From Hyphomicrobiales bacterium (lineage in GTDB: Bacteria; Pseudomonadota; Alphaproteobacteria; Rhizobiales; Rhizobiaceae): 64,000 nt of DNA. The DNA lies in contig UCNE01000015.1 of the NCBI GenBank assembly GCA_900473685.1, forward strand, positions 124,001 to 188,000, read 5' to 3'. The position numbers and the translations under genes are program-made. Below the pieces are notes generated by a model. That model saw only the letters and a list, made by a program, of their open reading frames with translations. It made no database searches and was not told where the DNA came from. Below, piece by piece: positions 53,386-61,320 of this stretch; positions within the stretch are counted from its first letter, which is position 1, and every line of letters starts with the position of its first letter.

Positions 53386-54396
53386 ATGACAATCAACCGC
53401 CGCCGCCTTTTAGGAACCGCCACCTTGGCCGTTCTCGCCTTTGCTACCGAGAGTAGTTTTTCCTACGCCGCCGACGTCTCCGTCAATATCGGTTACCAGC
53501 CGATCGTCGAGCCATCGCGGGTGCCGCAGGCTGATGGTACCTATGAAAAGGTTACCGGCGCCAAGATCAACTGGCAGAAATTCGATGGTGGCGCCGATGT
53601 CATTGCGGCCATCGCTTCCGGCTCGCTCGATATCGGTTATGTCGGCTCCTCGCCGCTGGCGGCCGCTGCCAGCCGCGAAATCCCGATCGAGACGATCTTC
53701 GTTGTAGGCCTGATCTCGGAAGCGGAGGCGCTGGCCGTCAAGGGCATCGACAAGCCTGAAGGGCTCGCTGGCAAGAAGATCGCGACACCCTTCGTCTCCA
53801 CCGCGCATTACAGCCTGCTGACAGCGCTGAAGCACTGGAAGGTCGATCCGAAGTCGGTAGAAATCCTCAACCTGCGACCGCCGGAAATCGCCGCCGCCTG
53901 GGAACGCGGCGATATCGATGGTGCCTATGTCTGGGATCCGGTCCTGTCCGAACTGAAGAAAACCGGTAGCGTGCTGGCCACCTCGGCAGACGTCGCTTCA
54001 TGGGGCGGCCCGACCTTCGATGCCTGGATCGTCAGCAAGAAATTCGCCGAAGAGCATCCGGAAATCGTCACCGGCTTCGTTCAGGTGACCGGCAAGGCAT
54101 ACGCATCCTACCTTGCCAATCCGGACAGCTGGAACGCGGCATCGCCGGAAGCCGCAAAGATCGCCAAGCTGACCGGCGCCAAGGTCGAGGAAGTTCCCGC
54201 TCTCCTGAAGGGCTATCACTTCCCGTCTCTCAAGGAGCAGGCCAGTGCCGATCTGCTCGGCGGCGGTACGGTTAAGGCCGTGGCGGAAACCTCGGCCTTC
54301 CTGCTGGAGCAGGGCAAGATCCCCGCAGTCCTCCCCGACTACGCGCCCTATGTTTCGTCACGGTGGGTCGTCGAAGCCGCCAAGGCCGGTCTTTAA
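53386..54396 (+). CDS. tauA: Taurine/alkanesulfonate-type ABC transporter substrate-binding protein
   Basis: A 336-residue periplasmic binding protein (SsuA/TauA family): a Tat-like signal (MTINRRRLLGTATLAVLAF, cleavage near SYAAD), VNIGYQPIVEPSRVPQADG, ASGSLDIGYVGSSPLAAAAS, then LKHWKVDPKSVEILNLRPPE and GDIDGAYVWDPVLSE, typical of taurine-binding TauA. It captures sulfonates. It heads tauABC, followed by a strong hairpin. Confidence 0.9.
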   Translation: MTINRRRLLGTATLAVLAFATESSFSYAADVSVNIGYQPIVEPSRVPQADGTYEKVTGAKINWQKFDGGADVIAAIASGSLDIGYVGSSPLAAAASREIPIETIFVVGLISEAEALAVKGIDKPEGLAGKKIATPFVSTAHYSLLTALKHWKVDPKSVEILNLRPPEIAAAWERGDIDGAYVWDPVLSELKKTGSVLATSADVASWGGPTFDAWIVSKKFAEEHPEIVTGFVQVTGKAYASYLANPDSWNAASPEAAKIAKLTGAKVEEVPALLKGYHFPSLKEQASADLLGGGTVKAVAETSAFLLEQGKIPAVLPDYAPYVSSRWVVEAAKAGL

Positions 54397-54402
54397 GAAA
54401 CA

Positions 54403-54433
54403 GGTGCTGGAATCCAACAGGGATTCCAGCACC
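54403..54433 (+). promoter_or_regulatory. Hairpin between tauA and tauB
   Basis: A perfect 13-bp stem (GGTGCTGGAATCC / GGATTCCAGCACC) with a 5-base loop, 7 bases past the tauA stop and 20 bases ahead of tauB. No T-run follows. As at metQ, it would favour more binding protein than transporter. Confidence 0.75.
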
Positions 54434-54452
54434 GCAAACCACCGGTGTGATC

Positions 54453-55250
54453 ATGAGCGTCTTGTCGCTGCAATCCGTTTCCCTGGCATTTCCCGCCGAT
54501 CGCGATAGCCGTGAGACGCGGCTGGTGCTTGACGGTGTGACGCTGCATCTGGCGTCGGACGAGTTCATCGCGGTCATCGGCCGCTCCGGTTCCGGCAAGA
54601 CCAGCCTGCTCAATCTTGCGGCAGGGTTTCTCAAGCCCACATCCGGTCGGGTGTCGGTGGATGGCGCGGATATTACCGGCCCGGCCGCCGATCGTGCTGT
54701 CGTCTTCCAGGACGATGCGCTCTATCCTTGGCTGAATGCCCGCGACAATGTCGCCTTTCCGCTGAAGCTGAGGGGCATCGCCAAAGGGGAACGGCGGCTC
54801 CGGGCCGACGAGTTGCTGGCAAAGGTCGGCCTCGAAAATGCCGGGTCCAAGAATATCTGGGAATTGTCGGGTGGCATGCGCCAGCGCGTCGGCATCGCCC
54901 GGGCCTTGGCGTCCGAACCGCGTTTCCTGCTGCTCGACGAGCCGCTCGGCGCACTCGATGCGCTGACCCGAACCCGGCTGCAGCAGTTTCTGCTCAAGGT
55001 CTGGTCGGAGAGCAAGACCGGGGCGCTTTTGATCACCCACAGTATCGAGGAAGCCATGCTGCTTGCCACCCGCGTCGTTGTGCTGGCGCCCAATCCCGGC
55101 CGTATCATCGCAGACATCCCGGCAAGCTTCGGCCGCCAGCTGCTCGGCGGAAAATCCCTGCAGGATATCAAGGATTCGCCGGAATACCGCCGTCTTCACG
55201 ATGGCCTGACCGGGCTCATCCATGCGGATAGTGAGGAGGAAGCGGCATGA
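54453..55250 (+). CDS. tauB: Taurine ABC transporter ATP-binding protein
   Basis: A 265-residue ABC ATPase of the TauB/SsuB type: Walker A GRSGSGKTS, Q-loop FQDDALYPWLNARDNV, signature ELSGGMRQRVGIARAL, Walker B LLLDEPLGALD. The C-terminus PNPGRIIADIPASFGRQL is usual in this group. It overlaps tauC by 4 bases (ATGA). The ribosome-binding site is weak, so translation may depend on what precedes it. Confidence 0.93.
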   Translation: MSVLSLQSVSLAFPADRDSRETRLVLDGVTLHLASDEFIAVIGRSGSGKTSLLNLAAGFLKPTSGRVSVDGADITGPAADRAVVFQDDALYPWLNARDNVAFPLKLRGIAKGERRLRADELLAKVGLENAGSKNIWELSGGMRQRVGIARALASEPRFLLLDEPLGALDALTRTRLQQFLLKVWSESKTGALLITHSIEEAMLLATRVVVLAPNPGRIIADIPASFGRQLLGGKSLQDIKDSPEYRRLHDGLTGLIHADSEEEAA

Positions 55251-56089
55251 CCATCAATATCGGCAGCATTGCGCCCGTCGCCCCGGCTGCGCCTGCCGTG
55301 ACCGAAGCGCAAAGGCCAAAACGCAGCCCCGGAACCTTGCCGGTCTCGCTGGCGACCATCATCGCCATCATCGCCGCCTGGAGCCTTGCCTCGGCCTATG
55401 GTCTGGTGTCGCCGCTCTTTTTGCCATCGCCTCTGATCGTTTTGAAGGCGATCTATTCCGTCGCGGTGAACGGCTTCGTCGATTCGACGCTGGCGCAGCA
55501 CACGCTTGCCAGCCTGCTGCGTATTTTCGCAGCCCTTGCCGCCGCACTCGTCATCGGTATTCCCGCCGGTCTTGCCATCGGCACCAGCCGTATCGGCAAG
55601 GGTATTCTCGATCCCATCGTCGAATTCCTGCGGCCGCTGCCGCCGCTGGCCTATCTGCCGCTGATCATCATCTGGATCGGCATCGGCGAGGCGTCGAAGA
55701 TCACCGTCATCGCGCTTGCCATGTTGCCGCCGATCATCCTGTCGACGGCGGCCGGGGTTAAATCCGCACCGGCCGATTTCATCAACGCGGCCAGATCGTT
55801 CGGCGCGACCCGTCTGCAAATCCTCGTGCAGGTAATCCTGCCCAGCGCCATCCCGTCGATCCTGACCGGCACCCGCATCGCGCTCGGCGCCGGCTGGTCG
55901 ACGCTGGTGGCGGCAGAACTGGTGGCCGCAAGCCGCGGTCTCGGCTTCATGATCCAGTCGGCAGCGCAATTCCTGGTCACCGACATCGTGATTGCCGGCA
56001 TCATCGTCATTGCGGTGATTGCTTTTCTGTTTGAGATTCTGGCGCGACTGCTGGAGCGCTGGTTCGTGCCCTGGGCCGCGCATCGCTGA
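55247..56089 (+). CDS. tauC: Taurine ABC transporter permease
   Basis: A 280-residue permease of the TauC/SsuC family with about six helices. The EAA loop is ARSFGATRLQILVQVILPSA, before PSILTGTRIALGAGWSTLV. A proline/alanine-rich N-terminus of about 25 residues precedes the first helix. It is coupled to tauB by ATGA. The Crp/Fnr gene ends 16 bases beyond its stop on the other strand. Confidence 0.93.
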   Translation: MTINIGSIAPVAPAAPAVTEAQRPKRSPGTLPVSLATIIAIIAAWSLASAYGLVSPLFLPSPLIVLKAIYSVAVNGFVDSTLAQHTLASLLRIFAALAAALVIGIPAGLAIGTSRIGKGILDPIVEFLRPLPPLAYLPLIIIWIGIGEASKITVIALAMLPPIILSTAAGVKSAPADFINAARSFGATRLQILVQVILPSAIPSILTGTRIALGAGWSTLVAAELVAASRGLGFMIQSAAQFLVTDIVIAGIIVIAVIAFLFEILARLLERWFVPWAAHR

Positions 56090-56105
56090 TCACGGTATAA
56101 ATTCG

Positions 56106-56840
56106 CTAACGCGGCTCGACAGTCTGGCTGAGATAGGTCGGGTCGAACTGTGCCAGCTCCTGCAGGCGTGGCCAGTCGAGGATGGTGATCATCTGGCCAA
56201 TCCAGGTGAGGAGCTCGGCCTTGCGCAGGATCTGCAGGGTCTTGTTGAGATGCACCAGCGAGATGCCCAGCACGTCGGCAAGCTCCACCTGCGTCAGCGG
56301 AAAATGGAAGCTGTAATCGGCGGTCCGCCCTACGACCTGTAGCCGCATGAACAGCTCGCAGACTAGGTGGGCAAGATGCGCCTTTTTGGACCGACGCCCC
56401 ATCGCCACGATCCATTCACGATGAATGGCGCCATCCACCAGTGTGTCCAGCCACAACAGGCGGCTCAGATGCGGCTGGGTTTCGGTGATGGCCTTGAGGT
56501 CGCCATGTTCGACGAAGGCCACGTGGCATTGCGACATGGCGACGATGCCGTGGTCCATGGTTTTCAGGAGAAACGCATGCAGATCGACGAAATCGCCGGC
56601 AATATGCAGAGCGGTGATCTGGCGCGTGCCATCGGCCAGGAACTTGTAGCGCGCCGCAAAGCCATCGATCAGCAGCGTGCTGTAACCCGGCCGCGATCCT
56701 TCGACGACGATTTCCTCGTCGACCTTGAAGCGCCGGTCGCGCCAGATCAGGTTTCTGAGCAGGGTCACCTCGTGCGGTGATACCACATCATGGCTTTGAA
56801 GGTTGAGAAGCAGGGAATCGATCAATTTGCAGCATGCCAA
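56106..56840 (-). CDS. Crp/Fnr-family transcriptional regulator
   Basis: A 244-residue Crp/Fnr regulator: cyclic-nucleotide-like effector barrel (about 30-130: EEIVVEGSRPGYSTLLIDGF, HIAGDFVDLHAFLL) and a winged helix at the end (PLTQVELADVLGISLVHLNK, TLQILRKAELLTW). The FNR iron-sulfur cysteines are absent, and rhizobial members of this short group exist in numbers without known signals. Its start codon seems to be TTG at 56838-56840; no good ribosome-binding site precedes it. Confidence 0.86.
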   Translation of the reverse strand: MACCKLIDSLLLNLQSHDVVSPHEVTLLRNLIWRDRRFKVDEEIVVEGSRPGYSTLLIDGFAARYKFLADGTRQITALHIAGDFVDLHAFLLKTMDHGIVAMSQCHVAFVEHGDLKAITETQPHLSRLLWLDTLVDGAIHREWIVAMGRRSKKAHLAHLVCELFMRLQVVGRTADYSFHFPLTQVELADVLGISLVHLNKTLQILRKAELLTWIGQMITILDWPRLQELAQFDPTYLSQTVEPR

Positions 56841-56977
56841 CAGAGGAGTGGGCTCTCCACCTATCCCACAAACGGCCGCGGCTCATTTAACATTGACACA
56901 TGGATCGCAAATCCTGTTGTTTTCAGGAACTATTTTAGGTTCGGCGAATTCCTGATCGACCAAGGGGATGAAAAGCC

Positions 56978-57229
56978 ATGAGCCGGTATTTTTTCGATCT
57001 GCATAACCGTGACGGTGCGATCCGCGATGAAGACGGGCTGGAACTGTCGACTCGCGCCAGCGTCACAAAGGAGGTCGGCCGCATTTTGCTGGACGTCACC
57101 CAGGACGAGATTGCCGGCCATTCGACCGGTGCCGTTTCTGTCGTCGTTCGCGATGACAGCGGAAAGGCCGTTTCGATCGCCAATCTGATGTTCAGCAATG
57201 CCTGGTTCGACGAGGAGAGCAGCGATTAG
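56978..57229 (+). CDS. DUF6894-type small protein
   Basis: An 83-residue protein with MSRYFFDLHNRDGAIRDEDG, LELSTRASVTKEVGRILLD and VSVVVRDDSGKAVSIANL, the pattern of a very common alphaproteobacterial family (short beta-alpha proteins starting 'MPRYFF...', DUF6894). The function is unknown. GGGGATG with a 6-base gap precedes ATG. It is divergent from the Crp/Fnr gene. Confidence 0.82.
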   Translation: MSRYFFDLHNRDGAIRDEDGLELSTRASVTKEVGRILLDVTQDEIAGHSTGAVSVVVRDDSGKAVSIANLMFSNAWFDEESSD

Positions 57230-57259
57230 CCGCCCGCCTCGGCTGCTGCAGTGAAGTGA

Positions 57260-58039
57260 CTAAAGCATGGCCTTGCTCAGCCCGCCGTCGATCGGCAGCG
57301 CCACACCGGTGATGTAACCTGCCTGCCGGCTGGCAAGAAACGCCGCCGCAGCCCCGAATTCGGCGGGAGTGCCATAGCGGCCGAGCGGAATGTCGGACTG
57401 GCTGCGCGCTGCAACGGTTTCGATATCAAGCCCTTCGCTTTCCGCATCCATCCTGTCGAAGCTCAGCGTCCGGTCCGTCGCCAGCCGCCCGGGCAGAAGC
57501 ATGTTGACGGTAACGCCTTCAGCCGCCACTTCCCCGGCCAGCGTCTTCAGCCAGCCGGCAACGGCGCTGCGCAACGCATTGGATGCGGTCAAGCCCGGGA
57601 TCGGCTCGCGGATGCTGGTGGAGGCCACAGCCATGATGCGCCCCCAGCCGTTCTGCCGCATGGAAGGCAGCAAACGGTTGGTGATGCGCATCCCGGCCAG
57701 AACCATCGTATCGAATTGGGCGCGCCAGAATACCGGATCGATCTCGGCCGCAAGGCTCGGCGGCGGCCCGCCACCATTCAGAACCAGAATATCGATTGCC
57801 CCGAAATTAGCGGCGAGCCGGTCGAGAAAAGGATCGATGGTATCAGGGTTGGCCAGATCGAGCGCCAGGCCCCGGACCGAATCACCGATCTGCGCTGCAC
57901 TCTGTTCCGCCTTCGCCTGATCGCGGCCTGTCAAAGCGACAATGGCCCCCTCAGCCGCCAGTGCCTCGACAATCCCGCGCCCCAGTCCCTTGCTGCCGCC
58001 GAGAACGAGTGCCCGCTTGCCGTTGATGCCGAGGTCCAT
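57260..58039 (-). CDS. SDR-family oxidoreductase with altered active site
   Basis: A 259-residue short-chain dehydrogenase: NAD(P)-binding VLGGSKGLGRGIVEALAAEG, then LVLNGGGPPP where NAG is usual. The segment expected to hold Tyr-x3-Lys reads IPGLTASNALRSAV, so Tyr and Lys appear replaced by Leu and Asn. The final GGL part (VALPIDGGLSKAM) is normal. Several SDR relatives share this SN-xLR form, so it is likely conserved, but the chemistry must differ or be absent. AGGAG precedes ATG. Confidence 0.88.
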   Translation of the reverse strand: MDLGINGKRALVLGGSKGLGRGIVEALAAEGAIVALTGRDQAKAEQSAAQIGDSVRGLALDLANPDTIDPFLDRLAANFGAIDILVLNGGGPPPSLAAEIDPVFWRAQFDTMVLAGMRITNRLLPSMRQNGWGRIMAVASTSIREPIPGLTASNALRSAVAGWLKTLAGEVAAEGVTVNMLLPGRLATDRTLSFDRMDAESEGLDIETVAARSQSDIPLGRYGTPAEFGAAAAFLASRQAGYITGVALPIDGGLSKAML

Positions 58040-58152
58040 GATCTGCTCCTGCTACCATTTTGATGTGGAAACGGTTGGAGCGCGCGGGCGGCATTCAGTC
58101 AATGGGAAAGATGAGGCGAGGGAAGATGGCGGACACGCCGCACGAGTTCAAA

Positions 58153-58166
58153 CCAAACCGGTTTGG
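58153..58166. promoter_or_regulatory. Perfect 14-bp palindrome CCAAACCGGTTTGG
   Basis: A self-complementary 14-mer whose AANCGNTT core (AACCGGTT) matches LacI-family operators. It lies 114 bases ahead of the SDR gene and about 30 bases past the tRNA-Ala end. No LacI gene is in the window. Confidence 0.5.
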
Positions 58167-58194
58167 CATACTCAATAATATACGAGGAAGAATT

Positions 58195-58270
<76 letters not shown>

Positions 58271-58618
58271 ATAACGGGTCCGGCAAAGCCGGTTTCCGGG
58301 AACCGTCCGAAGCGATTTCGCTCGGTGGTGGCGGCTTATTACTTCTGCTTTTTGCAGATGGCAAGCCGAAAAAGACAAAGGTGACGTTTTTATTCAGTGA
58401 ACCCGGAGCCCAGCGTCCGCATAAAGGTTGAAAACCCCGTGCGGGCGCCAATCGTTTGAATTTTGTGAGGTTTAGAGGCAAGCCTTAATCGGCCCATCTG
58501 GCTGCAATCTCGGCTGTGTAACACGTTGCCGGGAATCGATCCGATATTCCAGAGGGGCGTGTACCCTACTGAGAGGCATGCGGCGCACTCTGCACCTGGC
58601 CTTGACGCGCAGAGATGA
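58271..58618 (-). other. Region upstream of tRNA-Ala, no gene
   Basis: 348 bases with no credible coding sequence. It holds the likely tRNA promoter (58336-58364) and the 3' flank of the DUF882 peptidase gene. The small stem CCGGCTTTGCCGG lies next to the tRNA 5' end and may belong to the precursor. Confidence 0.7.
58336..58364 (-). promoter_or_regulatory. Promoter of tRNA-Ala
   Basis: On the minus strand TTGCCA and TAATAA are spaced by exactly 17 bases. Transcription would begin about 58 bases ahead of the mature tRNA end, leaving a short precursor to trim. Confidence 0.6.
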
Positions 58619-59980
58619 TCAGCCTTCGGGAGCGCTCCCAAAGCGGTCGGTGTTGAAGGTTCTTGCGTCAGTGGGCGGGATGATTTCACCGGCTGTCACC
58701 TGTAACGTTTGCTGTGAAACGCGCGGCGCTCTCATGCCGATAACGTCGCCGGGCGAATGCAGCGCCCACGTCATCAGCGATTTGCCGGAGATCGCTGCGA
58801 AGTTCGCACCCCGTTTCCAGGATCCGGTCATTGGCAGGGCGCCGATGATCTCCATCCTTGCCTTCAAGGCTGCGTGCGCTGTCGCGAGCGGCTCAAATCC
58901 GGCAGAGCCCTGCAAGGCTGCGGGCGTTTCGATCGCAAGAAGTGCCGGGATAGGACCGATCGATGCCGTCTCGATAGCATCCGGTGACGGAGTGCCAACG
59001 GCCAGGGCGGCGGGCCGTATCGACGGTATGGGAACAGCATAGGAGGAGAGATCGGTGAACGGTTGCTTTTCAGCGTTGCCGCCAAGAGCGGTCTGCACGG
59101 CCAGGGCATCCAGTGCCTTGCTTCGTGGCGCGGACTGGAGCGCTGTCAGCAGGCCGCGCTGTTCGCCAGCCGAAGGTGACGATTCCGTAGCCGATTTGGC
59201 GTTCTTGTCCTGCCGCGCCGTGCTGGCAATCCTGATCGAAGCGGGGCTGATGCGCTTTTTGTAATCCGCCACCGCTTGCGTGTAGCCAGGCAGCGAGCTG
59301 CCGTCGGCTGCGAGGTGCATCGTGCGCCCGTTCGGGAATATCCGCGCCAGCTCCTTGCGTGACATACGCGGCCAGGCACGGACATTGCCGACGTCGAGGT
59401 GGACGAACGGAGATCCCGAGGTGGGGTAATACCCAACGCCGCCGACCTGCATCTGCATCGCCAGAGCGCGCACCGTCGAAAGCTTGACGCCGGGAATAAA
59501 GAAATCCATGGCCTTGCCGAGCGTATGCTGGCTGTTCTTGGCGACGCCTGTGCTGCGTGAGCGGGACCGCAACATAGTATTGGTTGCCGGCGATCGATAG
59601 GCGGAGACGATGTGGATATAGCCGCTTGCGCCGCTGCGATCGTAAACCTCCCACACCAGATCGAGCAGACGCGGGTCCATGCGGGCAGGTTCGTTCCGCC
59701 GCCAGTCGCGCAGGAACCGGTTGATCTTGTCCATTCCCTTCGGATCAAACCGTCCGTTGCGCTTATAGGTGATCGTGGCTTTTTCGCCCGTGTGTGTGAA
59801 ATACAGTTTCAGCGCACGATCCTCCGCCATCGCGGTGACCGCGGATCCGAGGATGGCGAACAACGCAAAGAGCGTCGTAACGGCCAGCCGAGTGGCGTGG
59901 TTTACGGTGCCGGAGACCAGCGCTGCAGCCTGATTGATGACATATCCGACTGAACTCTTGTCCCGTACATACGCTGACAC
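58619..59980 (-). CDS. DUF882 peptidase (YcbK/MepK-like, M15 fold)
   Basis: A 453-residue envelope protein. A signal/anchor segment is at about 33-52 (LAVTTLFALFAILGSAVTAM). The M15-type domain (about 55-215) keeps zinc-ligand residues in SAYRSPATN, NSQHTLGKAMDFFIPG and SPFVHLDVGNVRAWPR. E. coli MepK (YcbK), of this family, cleaves 3-3 peptidoglycan crosslinks. The last 200 residues are low-complexity, Ala/Pro/Ser-rich, without a known domain. It starts with GTG at 59980, 6 bases after GAGG. Confidence 0.88.
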   Translation of the reverse strand: MSAYVRDKSSVGYVINQAAALVSGTVNHATRLAVTTLFALFAILGSAVTAMAEDRALKLYFTHTGEKATITYKRNGRFDPKGMDKINRFLRDWRRNEPARMDPRLLDLVWEVYDRSGASGYIHIVSAYRSPATNTMLRSRSRSTGVAKNSQHTLGKAMDFFIPGVKLSTVRALAMQMQVGGVGYYPTSGSPFVHLDVGNVRAWPRMSRKELARIFPNGRTMHLAADGSSLPGYTQAVADYKKRISPASIRIASTARQDKNAKSATESSPSAGEQRGLLTALQSAPRSKALDALAVQTALGGNAEKQPFTDLSSYAVPIPSIRPAALAVGTPSPDAIETASIGPIPALLAIETPAALQGSAGFEPLATAHAALKARMEIIGALPMTGSWKRGANFAAISGKSLMTWALHSPGDVIGMRAPRVSQQTLQVTAGEIIPPTDARTFNTDRFGSAPEG

Positions 59981-60529
59981 AACAAACCTCGCCTGAAGTT
60001 GATTTACTCAAACACCTCGGAATGGCCGCGCTCAACGCCGCCTCCGGCATCAATTATGGTCAACAAAATCCTAACAAGCGGTTGATGATCGCGTGCGATG
60101 CGATATTTGCCGCTCGGCCGGCCGGTGTTTCACGCCGGACGCGGTCATTGCGCAGCGCTGCGGGTGGGTTGATGCTTCAGGCGGAGGCAGCTGCTGTAAC
60201 GGGCAAGCCGGAGTCTGCCCGGATTGCGCCTGGCCTGTAAAAAAATGATGGGATGTTAGTCCCGCGCTTGCCATGTCGCGACATGCCCGCCCGCTCTTGA
60301 TACGGCGGAACCGCGTCAGGGATTCTTTTGCGTTTCAGGTCAGGAGGGAGAGGGGAGTATCCGCTTTGCCGTTAAGGGGACGGTACCGGCATATAAGCGA
60401 TGGGGCTGATGATGCCCGAAGGAGGAGCGCAAAGGCGCTTCGCTCATTATTCGTTATTCAGTCTAATGTCGGCTGTCTCAAACTCCCGTCGCCGAGAGTT
60501 TGAGACAGCCGGTTAATCAGGTCTCGAAA
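59981..60529. other. 549-base region with no supported gene
   Basis: Frames here have no ribosome-binding sites and read as noise. The only marked structure is the 15-bp hairpin at 60471-60510. A purine-rich patch (GGTCAGGAGGGAGAGGGGAG, 60338-60357) has no visible start codon in range. The DUF882 promoter presumably lies at its left end. Confidence 0.6.
60471..60510. repeat. Perfect 15-bp inverted repeat after the FYDLN gene
   Basis: GGCTGTCTCAAACTC and GAGTTTGAGACAGCC are perfect inverted copies with a 10-base loop, starting 19 bases past the stop of the minus-strand FYDLN gene. Neither side has a T-run. It could protect the mRNA 3' end, or be a mobile-repeat relic. Confidence 0.7.
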
Positions 60530-60919
60530 TTAGACCTCGTCGTCGTCGTCCGATACGCCGATCAGGTCGGACAGGCCGTCCTCGTCGTCTTCATCGGCTT
60601 CGAGGAATGTGTCGTCGTCATCGCCTTCGATTTCAACATCGTCATCGCCCAGATCCGGAATATCGTCGCCGCCGGCTGCTTCGCTGTCGGCATCCTCGAG
60701 CGAGACCAGTTCGACTTCGGTGTTCTCGGCGTCGACTTCCTGAACCTCGTCCTCCTCGGCGGCCTTTTCCATGACCTTGGCGACCGATGTCTCTTCGAAG
60801 AAGGACAGAGGGTAGGATTTTCCGGTGTAGGGGGAAACGATCGGATCCTTGTTCAGGTCGTAGAATTTACGGCCCGTTTCCGGATCAGCGCGTTTTGTTC
60901 CAAGTTCCGCTTTTGCCAC
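60530..60919 (-). CDS. FYDLN acid-domain protein (TIGR02300)
   Basis: A 129-residue protein beginning (M)AKAELGTKRADPETGRKFYD, then LNKDPIVSPYTGKSYPLSFF: the conserved FYDLN-acid module of TIGR02300. The remaining two thirds are strongly acidic (many Asp and Glu, ending SDDDDEV). Function is unknown; alphaproteobacterial genomes nearly always carry it. The start is GTG at 60917-60919, since the family motif begins there, with AGAGG upstream; an ATG at 60955 would add 12 residues not seen in relatives. Confidence 0.9.
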   Translation of the reverse strand: MAKAELGTKRADPETGRKFYDLNKDPIVSPYTGKSYPLSFFEETSVAKVMEKAAEEDEVQEVDAENTEVELVSLEDADSEAAGGDDIPDLGDDDVEIEGDDDDTFLEADEDDEDGLSDLIGVSDDDDEV

Positions 60920-61320
60920 GGTCAAAGCCTCTTGAATGGCCGGAATTACCGGCATCTGCCGGTATACCGGCGTTGAAGGTGAAATGAATTAGCCGGTCCC
61001 CATAGTCGTCTTGGCTGCATCTGTCAAAGATTAACTTGCCCAGGCACCCGCTGCGCTTTGCTTTGGGAGGAAGGATGGCCATTCTGCAACTTGGTGTTAC
61101 GCAGCAGACAAAGTCGCGGATAGCGCGTTCTCCGCGAGCCAAGGCTTGCCGGCAGTCGCCTGAGCGGATGGCCGGTTCAGCCGGGGGTGCGGGTGACGTG
61201 CGAGTGACGCTTGTGAAGAAGCATCGTGTGAAAGTGCTTGCCGTGAAGAGCGATACTGTGAGATTCCAGAATTGATTGGCAGTGCGCCACGACGATCATG
61301 TCCATTTCAGGTAGCTTAAA
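60920..61320. other. Divergent region between the FYDLN gene and cmk
   Basis: 401 bases. In many rhizobia aroA lies between these two genes; no EPSP-synthase sequence is seen here. It contains a 66-codon ORF with a good ribosome-binding site (listed separately) and presumably the promoters of the FYDLN gene and cmk. Confidence 0.5.
61075..61275 (+). CDS. Small hypothetical ORF ahead of cmk, doubtful
   Basis: 66 codons after an excellent ribosome-binding site (GGGAGGAAGG, 0-4 bases from ATG). The product is basic (TKSRIARSPRAKACRQSPER, then VKKHRVKVLAVKSDTV), has no recognised domain, and is followed 45 bases later by cmk. It may be a leader peptide, a small basic protein or chance. Confidence 0.25.
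   Translation: MAILQLGVTQQTKSRIARSPRAKACRQSPERMAGSAGGAGDVRVTLVKKHRVKVLAVKSDTVRFQN

Noticed and set aside
56880-56930. FNR/FixK box near TTGACACATGGATCGC upstream of the Crp/Fnr gene
   Set aside because: The second half does not match ATCAA, so the symmetry of TTGAT-N4-ATCAA is missing.
60022-60240. 72-codon ORF between the DUF882 gene and the FYDLN gene
   Set aside because: No ribosome-binding site, no recognisable composition and no neighbour in an operon.
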